This document shows positions 11,391 through 25,102 of a stretch of 64,000 nt of DNA, piece by piece (the first letter of the stretch is position 1; each line of letters opens with the position of its first letter). Source of the DNA: Gossypium raimondii. Taxonomy: Eukaryota; Streptophyta; Magnoliopsida; Malvales; Malvaceae. The stretch spans positions 1,612,001 to 1,676,000 of the forward strand of contig NC_068570.1 of the NCBI RefSeq assembly GCF_025698545.1, written 5' to 3'. The notes beneath the pieces are model-generated. The model did not search any database and had not been told where the DNA came from. It worked only from the letters and a program-made list of their open reading frames with translations. A program made the translations under genes and the position numbers.

Positions 11391-14117
11391 TAATACTATG
11401 CATATATAAGTTGTAGATATAGCCCCTATTTTTCGATTTAATAATTTTAGTCTTTATACTTTTTGAAATTTCAATATTGACCCAAAATGGTAGTTGTTCA
11501 TTCCATTAATGATGTGACTTTTCTGCGAGTATTATGTGAAAATAGTAAATTGAAATGACAATACACAAGTAATAACATATTGACCGCGTAAATTTTTGAA
11601 AATAACATACTTTAACAACCACCATTTAATAAAATTGCAATTTCAAAATTCAAAAATTATTATATTAAAAATATAAATTAAATTCATAATTTACACATAA
11701 TACAAAACTAAAAACAAAATCCAATTGAGTAAAAATCATAATCCATACATTTTTTAATGGCAGAAGACCAAAATTATAAGACTTTCATGTTCTTTTGACT
11801 GTTTGCTATTTATTATCATATAGTTTATTAGTTATATTACGTACTTCCCAATGCAATTTCATGCAAGTGGTAAATATAACCAAAATATAAAAATTTGTAT
11901 CTACAGCAAAAATACAAAAATTACATGTGACAGTACTGGAAATACATCTAATGTTTCATGTTTTTTGGTATTAATTATCTAAAATAAACCTAACCCAGTC
12001 AAAATCTTTTTATATAAATATTATTTACATATATTAACATATCAACCACAATAATCTCTACTGAATCAAGCTAACTACCCGACCCTTAAACAGTTTATTT
12101 TAAAGTTGAATAATAAATTTACTTGCGAATTACCTATAATATAATGTTTGGCTAGATAATTTAACCATGTTATATTTTTCTATTATTTTATATGTACCAT
12201 AATAAAATATACGACTTTAATAAATTTCAAGTTGTGACTTTGAAAATGCCCTGAACTCGAATTATCGTTATAAAAAGTGATGAAAATAAAAATAATCAAT
12301 AAAATTAAAGCTTTATGGTATTTTTATATTAAAAAAGAAGATTATTTACTTTCAAAAGAAACCTATCCACTTGAAGATTTTAATCAAATTACATTTTCAA
12401 CTAGCTTTTCATCATTAAAAGGAAAAACTCCCACCTTATATGAAGTATTATCTTTTCACCTAGAAGATTCGAGTTTAAGTATACTAAGTTAAATTATTTC
12501 CAGAATTAAATTATCGTAACACTTCAATGAATTGAGACTTGAATATATCTAAACTTAAATTAAAATAAATTTATTCAACAACCACATATATTAAGACTTA
12601 AATCAAAATAAAATTTGGTTAGACATAATTTATAAAGACGAGACTTTAAATCTGAAATTTCAAAGTTCTCGGAATTTCATCCTTATCATTCAATCGAGCT
12701 TCTTTAGCATCATATTTATCAAAACGGATTAAATGTATTACATTATCACCACCAAGAGGTTAAGAGAAGTGACAATGAACTTTGTCCCCATGCATGTCAA
12801 TCAAGCTATTGGTTCAATAGTAAACATGTGTGAGTTTCAAGTTGATTAGAATGAAATCTAAGATTCAATATTTGTATTTGTAAACATTTTCTCCCTTCTT
12901 CTATTGTAATGTATTTCTTCACTTGCATAAGAAAAATGAAAAAAATATTACATTATTTTCATATCACTAAGCCTAATGCCAGTCTTTCAAGTCCCAATGC
13001 TTATAGATGAGGCAGGTAATGAGCAAAAAAGCACCTTCCAAAACGTGCAATTGCATGCTTAAATGTGTCTCTATCTCTTTCCTTTCTCTTCATATCTTTC
13101 TTAATTCTTCCTTCCAGGGGGGGCCTTATACGACTGCCAAAAGCCTGCATAATTTGCAGCGGCTGACATGGACAATGTCTCTCTTATTTTTGTTTAATTT
13201 TTGTTCATGGTTCTTTGCATCTTTCCCATTCTCGTGATTCCTGTTTTGTTCTTTTCCATGATGTAATAAATAATTTTACCATTTATTATCACCATCACTT
13301 ATCTCCCTCTTATTCATTTTAGATACACATTTGTGGGAATGATTTTTCTTTGCAATTCATTGGTCTATTGCTACTTTCTTGGCTTTTTCCTTTTTTCTTC
13401 TTGGTTAAATTTATGAAGGATGTAACTTCAAATAAGCAGGGTCAATTTTATGAGACATCCCCAAATATCCTTTGGATTTTGATATAGTTTTTTCTAGTGC
13501 AGCACAATTGGAAGGTTGGTACTTACATGATAGGGACATACCTACACCACACATGCACACATGAAGCTACCTAAATAAAGGTCTATTATTTGCTCTTTTG
13601 GAAGCTCGAAATTAGATGGATTTTATGGGTGAACAACATTCAGTTTTTACATTTTAATAGTTTTTAATCGTGTTCTCAAGATTCCACCCATGGAATCCAC
13701 TTGAGTTCGAAATTGATCACATGTTTGATTTAAATTAACATTTAATGCTTAAATTAATAGTTCTAATAGAAAGATTTGATTGATATCAGCTAATACTTAG
13801 AGACATTTTTAAAAATTAAAACCAATTTAAAATATGAATTATGATTTAGACACATCTCGCAATATTGATACATTGAGATTCCAACAACGACATTGTTATA
13901 TGTATACTTTGCGAGCTTACCTTGCTAGATTCATGACTCCATTAGTCAACACCTTGCGAATTAGGACACCCATGAGTCCAATATCTTGTGAGCACAATCC
14001 ACACAAGCCTGAATTGATGGGACTACATGCCTGACATGGACAAGACATCTGTCATTTACATGTCACGAATATTTGTTCCTTATATATGATAAATCATACC
14101 TAGGAAAATAAAATATC
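11391..14117. other. AT-rich intergenic, no gene recognised
   Basis: Around 11420-11545 is a decayed dispersed repeat similar in style to the MITE at 15.5 kb. An open frame at 12277-12492 (71 codons) and one at 13007-13237 (76 codons) have no recognisable domain and no gene context. Confidence 0.5.
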
Positions 14118-14433
14118 TGTTAAAGATTGTGTGATCCGAATCTCGTCACTTGTTGAAGAAATAAATACAGTGACAAAATAAAAGGATCTATAGAGGCAAA
14201 AGGCCGAGGGCTTTTCTATTTGAATCTGTATAGAACTATTCTTCTTCTATTTGATTTAATTAGAACAGGGTTTTTCAACCCTTAAATAGATGTAGTCAAA
14301 ACTCTTTTATATCATTCATTTTTCTATATTAGTGAATTTCTCCTACTCTACCTGTGGTTTTTCCCGAAAGGGTTTTCTTTTTTCTTATTGCTTTGCGATC
14401 GTTCTACCACCATTATCAACGTTTATTCTAACA
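14118..14433 (+). mobile_element. Probable solo LTR (copia-like)
   Basis: Begins TGTTAAAGATTGTGTGATCC and ends TTTATTCTAACA, giving TG...CA ends over 316 bp. Near the end is a segment (CTACCTGTGGTTTTTCCCGA, then a short G-run) of the kind found near the 3' end of plant copia LTRs. There is no primer-binding site or coding region next to it, and no clear 5-bp duplication. Confidence 0.45.
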
Positions 14434-15497
14434 CCATCAATAGGTCAACTAAATTCCAAGAAGTCTAAAACCAATATATGAGTGACACGCAACATTTGGA
14501 GAACTATTAGGAGCAATCCTTAAAAGGGTGACTAACTCCAGAAATTGAAACCATAACACTCTTATCTAAAATTCTCAACTCTCTTTCCAATCTTCTCTGG
14601 ATACTCACATTTCAATCACTTTAATCACCTTATGACTTTCACCCTGCTGAATGAATCGTCACCACATTCTCCCCTTTGTATTAGAATTAGTTCAATATTG
14701 ATAACTAGAAATATATAGCAAATTACCTACTACCATTGATTAACCTAATCATGAAGTTAAATCCATGGGGAGTTAAAAACATGAGATCGTGATAAATAGG
14801 TGGAGTCCATCATGAATTAAAAAAAAAAAAGGGTCCCATATCATTGATGAAAATCAACAGTTTATGGAACATGGAACAGTAGAAAAAAGAAACACAGTTT
14901 CTGATGATGAAAAGGAAGGTTAAAACTACAAGACAAAAGCTTGTCTTTCTTTTTCATATAGTTGTGTGTATATGGGGAAATCGAGTTTTGTATGCATTAA
15001 GACATTCATCATCATCATATATGTTAAGAGTGCAAAATAAAGGGTCCTACGAATAACAAGTAAATCTAAAAGAACAAAGTTTGATGATGTTTTTGTACTC
15101 AAACAAGTTGTCAACAACTTAGACACATATAAATATCCCTATTGAGTCCCCACCACCATCACTACTCAAAATCAGCTCTTTCTCAATACTTTGAGTTGCA
15201 AAGAAGATTCTATTCTAATTTCTAAACCAAACTTTGGATGTAAAATTCAAATTCTGAATTGAAAATCGATTGATTTGAAGGTTGGATTATATAAGCTAGA
15301 TTGAAAAATTATGAAATCAGTAAAAATTAGAACTAAAAATTCGGTAAAATTGGTTTAATTTCTTTTTTATTTTGGATTTTTTGGTAAATATATATAATTT
15401 TATTTTTTAATTTTTGGGAATTTTAATTATTTCAATTAATATTTTAAAATTTCCAAAATGATTAAACTAAAACACAGTTAGGTCAAATTATGCTATA
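14434..15497. other. Intergenic, no gene
   Basis: Only short open frames of no recognisable type. Confidence 0.55.
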
Positions 15498-15840
15498 AGT
15501 CTTATACTATATGTAAGTTAGTGTATTTATTCTTTGTTTTCCAATTTAATCTTTTTAGTTCTTATATTTTTTAATTTTAAAATTTAAGTCTTAACTAAAA
15601 TTATATCCATTAAATCTATTAAGTAAAATGATATGGCTTTTTATGGGTATTATATAGAAATAACAAGTGATATTACATTGCATATATGACAATATGTTAG
15701 TTGCATGAGATTTTAAAGTAGAATTTAACAACTATTGTTTGGGTTAAGTTTAAAATTCCAAAATTCAAAATGTACGAGACTAAAATGACCAAGTAAGAGT
15801 ATAGGGACTAAATCAGTAACTTACATATAATATATAGACT
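15498..15840. mobile_element. MITE family E
   Basis: The terminal AGTCTTATACTATATGTAAG at the left and its near inverse CTTACATATAATATATAGACT at the right enclose a ~340 bp AT-rich non-coding interior. Confidence 0.65.
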
Positions 15841-16062
15841 GATAGCGAGGGCTTGATCTATAATTACAAGTATAAGCACAATTACAATCGATAAGTACAA
15901 ATAACAAGAATAATAATTAATCATTACAATGCACGATTTAATTTTTAGGAAATAACAAGTTAGTATAATGATAAAATTACACTTCAACTTCCAAATTATT
16001 TATTTATTAACTCTTATATGTTCTAATCATATCTGCTATTTTTGATACAAAAATTTTAAAAT

Positions 16063-16195
16063 TATCTATAGCCCCTTCTCAACTTATAAATAAGAGGACA
16101 ATGCACTTCAGCCCATTCGAACCTACATCCTCTGCATTGATAACAATGTCCATGCCAATCAAGTTAAGACTCAATCAACAACTTTCATTTAATTT
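16063..16195 (-). mobile_element. tRNA-derived SINE-like copy 1
   Basis: On the minus strand this matches the units at 18.1 and 40.0 kb: a pol III A-box-like start (GAGTCTTAACTTGATTGGCA), then the B-box-like GGTTCGAATGGGC, then GAAGTGCATTGTCC. It fits a tRNA-derived SINE. A clear poly-A tail is not visible. Confidence 0.5.
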
Positions 16196-17342
16196 AAATA
16201 TTATAAAATAAAATAAAAATCATTACACATGAAGACCGCCGATTCCCTTTCCAAATTACAATTTTCTTTTCTTCTTATGGGACAAATACAAACATATACA
16301 ACAAAGGTTTAACAATATTTAAATGTCTCTAATTCCAGAATTTCAAGGACAGACAGAGATTGAATAGGGATAGAATTACCCACCTACTTGTAATTATTTT
16401 AAGGCAAGTATACATATATATCAAAGGGCAAATTAAAATAAAGAAAGAATCAAAATCTGAAATTATATTTTATACGACAACGACAAGCTACAAGGTTCTT
16501 TCTTCTGTCTGTTCTTACACCCTCTTTTGTCTGTTCCATTGTCTGTTTTCCTCAGCAGAAGCCATAGAGAGAGAAATGGAAGAGATATTCAAAGACAAAC
16601 CCTTATTTTGACAAATTTAAATTTTCCCAAACTATCATCATTTAGAGTTTCAACTAGTATTTAATTTTTAAAAGGTTTTAATTGAGCTGTCGTTAAGATT
16701 TTTCTATTAGTTTAGTCATTAAATATTATTTTAATATGATCAAATTATAAATATGTGTATAATAAATAAACGATAAAATATCTTTTCAATCTCTTTTAAT
16801 TTTGGTGAAAATCAATCCTTTTTAAAATATTAGAGTAATTGAGTTTCTATCAATTTAGAAAGTGGACAACTAAGAACAAATTTGATAATATTAATATTTT
16901 CTCATCAACTGTACATATTTTTACTGGTATAATAACAAATTTATTTTTCGGTGTTTATATATTATCTGTAAATATTGATAGAGTGTATATATATTGCAAG
17001 CTAAATTTGTTAAATTAAAGACCAAATTGATAGAATGTGTAAATTTTGAGGTTAAATTTGTTACTATACTGAATAAAAATATGTACAATTGACAAAAAAC
17101 ATCAACATTGTGATTAATTATCCTTAGCCACTCATTTTTAAAATTGACAGAAATTAATTTATTCTATTTTTTTTTTGAAAGGGATTACTTTACTCAATAT
17201 CGAAATTAAAAGAGATTAAAAAGTTATTTTTACCTAAATAAACAAACCTGTGAATTGCAGATAATGGTGATCAAAGAAAAAGGGTTTTAACTTAAGAGCA
17301 TGTGCAAAGGGCAGCAAGGGTTTTGCAGTGGCACAAAAAATA
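16196..17342. other. AT-rich intergenic, no gene
   Basis: An 83-codon open frame at 16360-16611 has no recognisable domain. Nothing else is supported. Confidence 0.55.
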
Positions 17343-17909
17343 AGGGTAAATTGCACTCAAAGATATTAAATTATTAATAAGTTCATATTTTGGTTACTTA
17401 ACTTCAAAAAGTTACAATATAGTCATTTAACTATTCAAAATTTTTTATTTAAGTCATTGAGCTGTTAAAACCATTGCTGTGTATGGTCTTATTTATTCGC
17501 ACTGCCTAAATCAATCGAAAGCTTTCCTTCTCCTTCTCTTCTATAATTCAATTTTTTTCATTAAACAACTTTAAAAGTCACGAATATGCAAACCAAAATC
17601 CAAATAAGTTTTTTTTTTTTATCTTTGACACTGACCGTCAAATTGGCTTGGATCTAAGGTATGTTCTTCTACTCGTTGATAGGTATTGACCCATTGTATC
17701 GATTGTTGAATCGTCGCTTGGAGCTCACTAACTAGACTTAAAAAAAACTTAATAGCATAGTGACTTAAATAAAAACTTTCAAATAGTTCAGTAAATTAAA
17801 TGAAAACTTTCGAATAACTTGATGATCATTTTTTAACTTTTTAAAATTGAGTGACCAAAACGTAAACATACTAATAGTTTAGTAACCTTTGTTATAATTT
17901 ACCAAACAA
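17343..17909. mobile_element. Non-autonomous DNA element family A, copy 1
   Basis: Starts GGGTAAATTGCACTC and ends TATAATTTACC (inverted tips). The ~570-bp interior (catgaaaacaactt..., gacattgaccatcag, ggatctaaggtatgttcttc, actcgttgatgggtact, cttggagctcac) is shared with copies at 35.6-36.0 kb and 39.3-39.9 kb. Flanks AAAAAATAA and AAACAATAA could be a 9-bp duplication with one mismatch. Confidence 0.65.
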
Positions 17910-18104
17910 TAAAGAAGGGTAAATTTTGAAAAAGAAAACGAAGGGGGTCACGAGGGGATCATATGGGATCCCGAGTGATATATAGGTAAATTGCATTTTG
18001 ATGTGCAGATATGTAGACGATGTTGTCCTTTGTTTTTATTTGTGTGATTTGTAGCAGCTTCTTTGTCTTCTAAAGTTGTTTTACATTTCTATCTAGATGT
18101 CGGT

Positions 18105-18255
18105 TGAGTCTTAACTTGATTAGCATTGATATTGTTGTCAGTGCAAGAGGACGTGAATTCGAGTGAACTGAAGTGCATTATCTTTTTATTTAAAGATTAA
18201 GGAGGGCCTAATTCTAGGCATTGTATGAACAAGAGCAGATATGATACAAACCTAT
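18105..18255 (+). mobile_element. tRNA-derived SINE-like copy 2
   Basis: GAGTCTTAACTTGATTAGCA (A-box-like), then GTGAATTCGAGTGAACTGAA (B-box-like) and a TTCTAGGCATTGT tail. These match the copy at 40.0 kb in the same order and spacing. Confidence 0.5.
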
Positions 18256-18800
18256 AATGAGATTAATGTTTTAAAAGGATTTATGAATGTTCTTCTTAAC
18301 AATATTATCTCTAATGTTCAAACTTAAATATTTTCTTTGAGAGTAAAAAGTGTTTTATAATTGCATCCAATATTTTTTACAACATTTTATATAATTGGAG
18401 ATAGAGGGCTGCTAAAATTTGAACTCAAATTCTCAATGTCATACTATATGTTATTACTAAATAAACATATTGTTAGCCATTTTACTAATCATAGACCAAG
18501 AGCTAAGGTTCATGACTAGCATTAGTACTACATACATATGTAGTGAAAAGAATAGAATAGAATAGGATTGAGCTAAAAATTAGTAACTTTATCTGGTTAT
18601 GCTTTTGCAATGCACCACACTTTTCATTAAACTATATATAAATATTATACATATTTGAAATAAAGCACTAAAAGAAGGCCAACCATGATGTTCTTCTAAG
18701 CCATTCACATTTTTCCTTCCATTGTCGTAGAATTTGAAATAAATTATATGCTGTTGAGTCGAATCCGAATTATGCAATGAATTCAAATGAAAATCAAGAA
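18256..18800. other. Intergenic, no gene
   Basis: Nothing recognised. Confidence 0.5.
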
Positions 18801-19340
18801 AATTGGATACAAATATTTATGTAAAAAAATCTTTCCAAAGAGGATAAGAAAATTACGGGCAAAACTTTACTAACCGGAAAAATACCGAAAGAGGAGTACA
18901 AGATGGAGAAATAAACCCTGAATCTAGAATAAAAAGTTTTCCTGAAATTCCACAAACTCTCTTAATTTTGTTGTTGTTATTTTAAACTATCTAGGGTTGC
19001 TAAATGACCTATTTATAGGCTGAAATTAATGTGGAATTATGACTAAATCATGCCTAGAATAACCAGAGTTTAACTGGAAAAAGACTACAGGGTTTAACTA
19101 AGAGAAGAAACCTAAGTGGAGAACACAATTTAACTAAGAGAAGAAATCTGGTTAAGTGGGGAACATGTCGCCAGGTCGTGACGCCAAGCATCACGCCGTC
19201 GAGACGCCAAGCATCACGCCGTCGAGACGACGGTTCTTTTCGTCGGGATGTGACATGTCGTGTCGTTGGGACGTCAGCTCTGTTTCATCCGAAATGCAAT
19301 GCACACTTCACATCTGTCCCAAATTTTTTATTTTCTTTTA
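18801..19340. repeat. LTR-like fragment with a 24-bp tandem duplication
   Basis: A non-coding segment with an unusually GC- and CpG-rich end. Within 19178-19228 the unit GACGCCAAGCATCACGCCGT followed by CGA is repeated twice in tandem. The CGTCG-rich text is out of keeping with the AT-rich surroundings and resembles the end of a retroelement LTR. Ends not found. Confidence 0.4.
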
Positions 19341-20560
19341 AGAGATTAAAACAACTTATAATTAGGGTTTAAACTATTAACATTTTCATCATACTCTTTT
19401 ATTAATAATTTGTCTCAAGAAAAGAATGTATCCCTTACAAATATTATTTTTAGAAACTACTAATTGATCTCTTCCCATGCATAATTTCTATTTCCTTTTT
19501 TAAAAACATATAGAAATGGGTCCAAAAGACTTGCATTGCCTGTTTTCTTTATTATCAATTAAAAGAAAAAAAAAGTTAATTTTAACAAAAGACTTTAAGA
19601 GAAGAGTTACATTAAAAGAAGTGAAACTACAAGATATGTCTTTTCTTTTTTTTTTTGCTCCCATTATCTTTTCTTTTCCTTGTTTTGGGCCTATTTTCCT
19701 TTTTCCCTTCTTTTTTTTCCTTCATCCCTTTGTTAAAGACATGGAAAAATTCAACTTCTTCTATGTCAAAATTAAAAGCTATATATATATGCCATTACCC
19801 TACTACAAAACGTGTTCAGCTTTGTCATGTACAAAGTAAGTATATTCTACTGATATGATCATCAAGAATATCAGAATTATTTCAGAGAAAAAAAAAAGTA
19901 CTTCCCCCACTCAAATAAAGATGTTAAAGGACATGCCAATCTAGTTTGCATGTATCTCAGCTTTATATATATAGCTTTATGTGATATGGAGTGTGGGGTT
20001 TGAATGTTAGAATTGAATTAGATCAACTGGTTGAATTAAAAATCGATGATTTGATCAATAAAAAAAGTAGAAAAGGAATAATAGTTATGAAGCGATAACA
20101 AATTGAAAACTTAATTATTCAATTGTTTAACTAATTATGTTCTTTTAATGAATTTTTATTTTATTTAAACTAACAATTGAAATTAAAATCGATCATCGGA
20201 CTAATTTAACTATCAATTCAATTATTACAACATTAAATTTAAGTAATGAGAAATAAAAAAAGCTTTTAATCACTGTTCCAATGATGAAAACATGGTCCAA
20301 CTTGAATTGCATTAAAGTATAAATAACATAATTAAAAAAATATTTATACTAAATAGAGGTCTCTCCCTTCATTGTAAAACACTTGAGTTTGGAGTAATAA
20401 TAATTCTTAAGAGCATTCACTCAAATTTCTCCCTCTCTTGCGTTCTTATTTTCTGTGGCTTGTTCTTATTTTGTTCCTCGTTCATCTTCGTTTCTTTTTA
20501 AGTTGCTTTCATCTGAGTTGGATTTTGGTGAAGGAATTTCGTTGAATCTTCATATTGTGA
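19341..20560. other. Intergenic, no gene
   Basis: T-rich and A-rich tracts only. The open frames at 19516-19839 are low complexity. Confidence 0.55.
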
Positions 20561-21860
20561 GAGTTAGGCTGACTTAAGCGTTTTTTTTAACCTTTTTTTA
20601 TTTATTCATTTAATTGTTTATTCATTAATTATTCTTTTACTTTTATTCGTTTATTTATCCATCGACTTTCTTATTTACATATTGTTCATTCGTTTAACCA
20701 TTCTTATCATTCTTTTATTTTCTTCCATTAATTATATACTTTATTTGTTTTAATATTATGTCATGTTGTTTATTTTTAAAACTCGTGTTATAAATCATCC
20801 ATTTTAAATTGTTTGATTATTTGCTTTAAATTTTTTTCCGTATATTATCAATTGCAAAAATTTTTATACTATCTATTTTATATACCATTTATTTTAAGAT
20901 GTTTTATATATAACTTGTTCTAAATTCTTTATTACACAATATTTATTTTAAACTCATTTATATATTATTACTTTATATATTACCTATTTTCATTTTTATA
21001 TATTATTTATTCCAAACTTATACATATATTACCTACTTTTTTTATATATAATTTCTTTATTGATTGGTATATTGTTGATTTCAAATTTCTCTTTCCTTAT
21101 TATTCATTCTCAAATTCATTATTTTTAATTTGTTTACATTTTATTTTTTTATACTCTTTGTTTTAAATTCATTGGTCTTTGATTATTGATGCTAGTATTT
21201 AAATAATTGCCATTATATGTTTTATAAATTGTTTATTTTATTTTCATATTGCCGTTTTTATCAAAGTTTTTACGCATCGTTTTAATATTGAGTCAATTTT
21301 CCCAATTTTAAAAAGAAAACTTTTAAAATAAGGCAATATTCGTACTTTAGAGCTTTGAGAAAATCGTGCCCTAACTTCATCGAGTTTCGATTTTTTTTAT
21401 CCAAATAACCGAATATCCTTTTTAAAACTTTAATGCATGAGACAAACTTAGTTTCGAGGGTTAAAATGTCGTATCCTAACTTACTAGATGTGATATCTTA
21501 TTACTTCGGGACAAGGAGGTCTTAACATCAAATTCGATTTATTCAGGTTTTTAAAGAGGATCGTATTTTAAAATCTTTTCAAAATTTCGACATTAGGATG
21601 TTAATTAATCAATTAGGTACCAATTTTTGGGCGTTACGAGGGTGCTAATCCTTCCTCGTACTTAACCGACTCCCGAGCCTATTTTCTCGAATTTTGTAGA
21701 CCAAAATCATTATTTTAATAAATCAAAATGTTTAATTAAAATGATTAGTCTCAAGGTGACCCGATCACACCTCGAAAAAAGATTGGTGGCGACTTTATTT
21801 TCGTTTTAAAAGTCAACCCCATTTTTCAAAATAAAAATGGTTTCGACAGAGACTATCACA
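20560..21860 (+). mobile_element. Tat/Ogre-like LTR fragment, copy C
   Basis: The second half (about 21330-21850) is clearly homologous to 49900-50600 and, inverted, to 55590-56200. Shared blocks are the repeated 'ccctaactt..' phrases, GGCGTTACGAGGGTGCTAA, CCTTCCTCGT, ACCGACTCCCGA and GATTGGTGGCGACTTTATTT. The last block is a degraded form of TGGCGACTCC, which resembles the tRNA-Arg-type primer-binding site of Tat/Ogre elements. The preceding T-rich 700 bp has the same texture as the LTR body of the other copies. No internal region follows. Confidence 0.55.
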
Positions 21861-24142
21861 CAATAAATATATTTATAATTTAATCCATGTATTTTCAATA
21901 AACTTTACATCATACTCTAATTCACGTTTAACACTTCTGACTAAATTGATGAAACAAGAAGTTTAAAAACTCAATTAAGAATTTAGAAATCAATTTGATT
22001 TTTTTTTAAATGTATTTTGTGATAGAAGAGGAGAAGAGTGCGGGGACTATGAAGGCTGTTGGATCACATGCACGTCACATTATTCCTTTTTCTCCCTTCA
22101 TCTTCATCTTCATCTTCTCTTCTTTTTATAATTGTGACTGATAGAACGTTAAAGAAAAGTTGTTTTTTTCTTTCTTTGAAAAAAAAAAAAACCCCACAAT
22201 TCAAGGCTATTAGCTGCTCTTTCTCCTTAATCCAAGGGATTCTTTTACGTTTCGATCAGACCCCAAATTTTTGGGTCCCCCCCATCCATCATTTCTTGCA
22301 CACACACATATACATATATTTCAAAGTCCCACCTCCCACGTTCTCTTAATTTTACTCATCATTTCACTAGACAATAATAATGTAGGATATAAATTTTGGC
22401 TATTTTTACTGGGTTCTTTTTGTTTCATCGAAATTCGACTACAAATTATTGTATTTTGATCGGTTAATCATCGGGTGAGTTATGGGAAAATGCTATATAC
22501 CCCTCGAATCATTTGGCTATGATCCGAGCAGTCCCTTTTTCGTTTCATATTTTACTATAAATATATATGTGCAAGGAAGTATATATATATATTTACTGCT
22601 ACATATATATATATATATATATATATTTCATCATAATCATACAAATATTATTGCCAACTAATTATCCACTATGCCGGCCGGTCAAATCATGTCGACCAAA
22701 AAGCTTCCAACTCACTTTCGTCTTCATTATTCCATGAAAATTAATGATATTTGTTAGGTGCTAGCACAAATATTACCATGAACTAGATTATGAGTTGAAA
22801 TCTTATTAGACATAGTTATTTAATTTTTTAAATTTTATAAAATATTATGTTAGTATAATAATAAAATTGTACTTTTATCTTAAAAAAATTATAATTTATC
22901 TTTGGTCCTTTTTGGCTTAATCTTTTCTTGATAGATGGCTCATGCATCACATAGAGCTCAATTTGACAAAGCATTTTTATTTCTCGAACCCTGCCTCAAT
23001 TTCGGTCTCTTGTCGGAGTAGAAAGATGAAACCCTGACTCAAATGAAAGATAATACAAATTATTATTGGAGGTTCAATCAATTATCCGATAAACGATAAG
23101 TTATCCCTCAACAAATACACTCCCGGTAAAAGAAATAGAAAGTTTTCATGTTTGAATTTCATATATTGCATTTTTGACTACGAAATTTCCGAAAGTAACC
23201 AAATAAAATGTCAGATTATTGATTTGAATTGAATTTCATAAATCCTCTTTTTCCAAGTTTAGGTACATATAGATTAAGTAGGTATAGCAATAAACTATGG
23301 GATTTTTAAGAAAAGTAAAATATTCAGAGAAACGAGGAAAGACAAGACTTTGAAACTATACAAATACAAATATTCCATTTTACATAGGTCCCCTTTTGGA
23401 ACCGAGCAAAGAGCAATACTAAGGTAGAGCCTCGTACCCGAGGCAGTACTGAGACTTGTGGTGGGTATTCACAAAGATACATTGGGGTCCCAACAAATAT
23501 ATATATATTTTTGATTAAATTTTAATTCAATTAATATATTGCATGAGGTCGAACATTTCTTTCTTCGATTTGAAAAATATGATATAATATATATATATAT
23601 ATATAATTCATGGATGTATAAAGTTTAGATAAGTCTCATAACCAATAACAAATCTTAGCATTACATATATATATATATATACATATAGTGTAACATCACG
23701 TTGGACTGTTGGAGTCCCCAAGAACAATGTATGTATAAAATTTTGAAAAGGAACAATGCTAGCTGACTCCTAGGCTATTACTATTCTCCATCTTTAAGAG
23801 AGAACCTAAATACCCAAAAGGAAAATGAAGTAAAATAAATAATAATAATAATAATATAAAATAAATTTAGCTTTATAGGGAAGATGAAGGTGGAAAATGG
23901 AATAATTATAATCATCATGCATTTCATATCTGCTTTTCTCATTGTATTCACTTTCTAAGGCATGATTAAAAATATAAAACAAAGAAAAAAGTTGATCAAA
24001 AGCAAATTTATCTTCCTTCTTCTCTACTTTTATCTAATTCAACTCCAAATAATGGAAACTTGTTTCCCAAGACTTGTAAATTATTAATCCTAGAAAATTA
24101 ATCGCGAAAGTCGAAGTTTAGGGTCTAGGTTTTACTATTTTT
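21861..24142. other. Intergenic with AT microsatellites; no gene established
   Basis: (AT)n runs occur at about 22600-22626, 23588-23605 and 23666-23682, and (AAT)n at about 23840-23857. Around 22060-22480 the sequence is C/T-rich and looks like a transcript leader. A short reading frame starts at ATG 22482 (MGKCYIPLESFGYDPSSPF...) but runs into the AT microsatellite. No homology recognised. Confidence 0.45.
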
Positions 24143-24439
24143 AGGGTTAATTACATTATACATCCCAAACTGTGACCCTTTTTTAAATTAGTCCCAAAAT
24201 TTCAAGGTTATATTAATTAGGTCATTCTGTTACTAAAATCATTAATTGTAAAAATCTTAGTTTTGATGTTTTTGAAGATTTTACAAAAGCTTTATTGCTT
24301 ACTCTTTTTCTCACTTTTACTTTTAAAAATTATGTGGTAATGTTTTATTTAGGGTTTTTAACTAAAATAGGCTAATTTTTTTTGTACAGAAATAGGTCGT
24401 CAGAAAGATTATTTATGAAAATGGTACATTTTTTGTAAT

Positions 24440-24658
24440 GGCGCCAATCTCATAGGCGCCAATGAATTAAAAATATTAATTTTTTTGAATAAAATATTTT
24501 TTTATTTTTTTAAAAAATATTTAAATATAAATACGGGTCAAAATACGGTCAATAGGTGAAAGTACGGGGAAAATGGGTTGGGTGGCGCCTGTCAGGTAGG
24601 CGCCACTAATTGTGCCTCATAGGGAGGCGCCATTAAAAGTGCCTCATAGGGAGGCGCC
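24440..24658. promoter_or_regulatory. GGYGCC-N9-GGYGCC dyads, outer MULE left end
   Basis: A single dyad lies in the TIR (24440-24460). Three further dyads start at 24584, 24611 and 24638, exactly 27 bp apart. Each is two GGYGCC-like hexamers separated by nine bases; hexamer positions tolerate a mismatch (TGTGCC, AGTGCC) but the spacing never changes. A following GA-rich run (about 24793-24874) mirrors one in the inner MULE leader. Confidence 0.7.
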
Positions 24659-25102
24659 AATGGATGCCATGGCAACACCACCCTCTGCCTACCGCTGCAC
24701 CGCTGCAAAAGCAGCATGGTGTTGTCCCTTCAACACCATAATTTTTCAGCCTATAAGTAAATATGGTCCCCAAGCATTGCATGGACGGTAGAGAGAAAAA
24801 AAAAGAGAGAAAGGAGAAGAAGAGAAGAAGAAGAAGAAGAAGAAGAGAAGAAGAGGAAGAAAGAAAGAAAAAATGTAATGTATTATTTTAGTAAATAATT
24901 TTGTTTATAATTTAAAGAGTTTAATTAAGATATTGTGAATTTTTTGTTATTAATTATTAATTATAAATTATTTATGTTTAGTGTTTATAGTTTGGATTAG
25001 CATTTTGTATTAATATTGTAATTTTTTGTATGAATATTGTAATTTTGTATGAATATTGTAATTATTTTATAATTAATTTTGTATTTATAGTTTTGGATTA
25101 GT

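Noticed and set aside
22059..22349. 96-codon open frame, Ser/Phe-rich
   Set aside because: Low-complexity C/T-rich leader-like DNA; no domain.
24790..24875. GA-rich run as a simple microsatellite of no relevance
   Set aside because: It is mirrored at 34253-34322 in the inner MULE, so it was counted as the PMD leader rather than an independent repeat.
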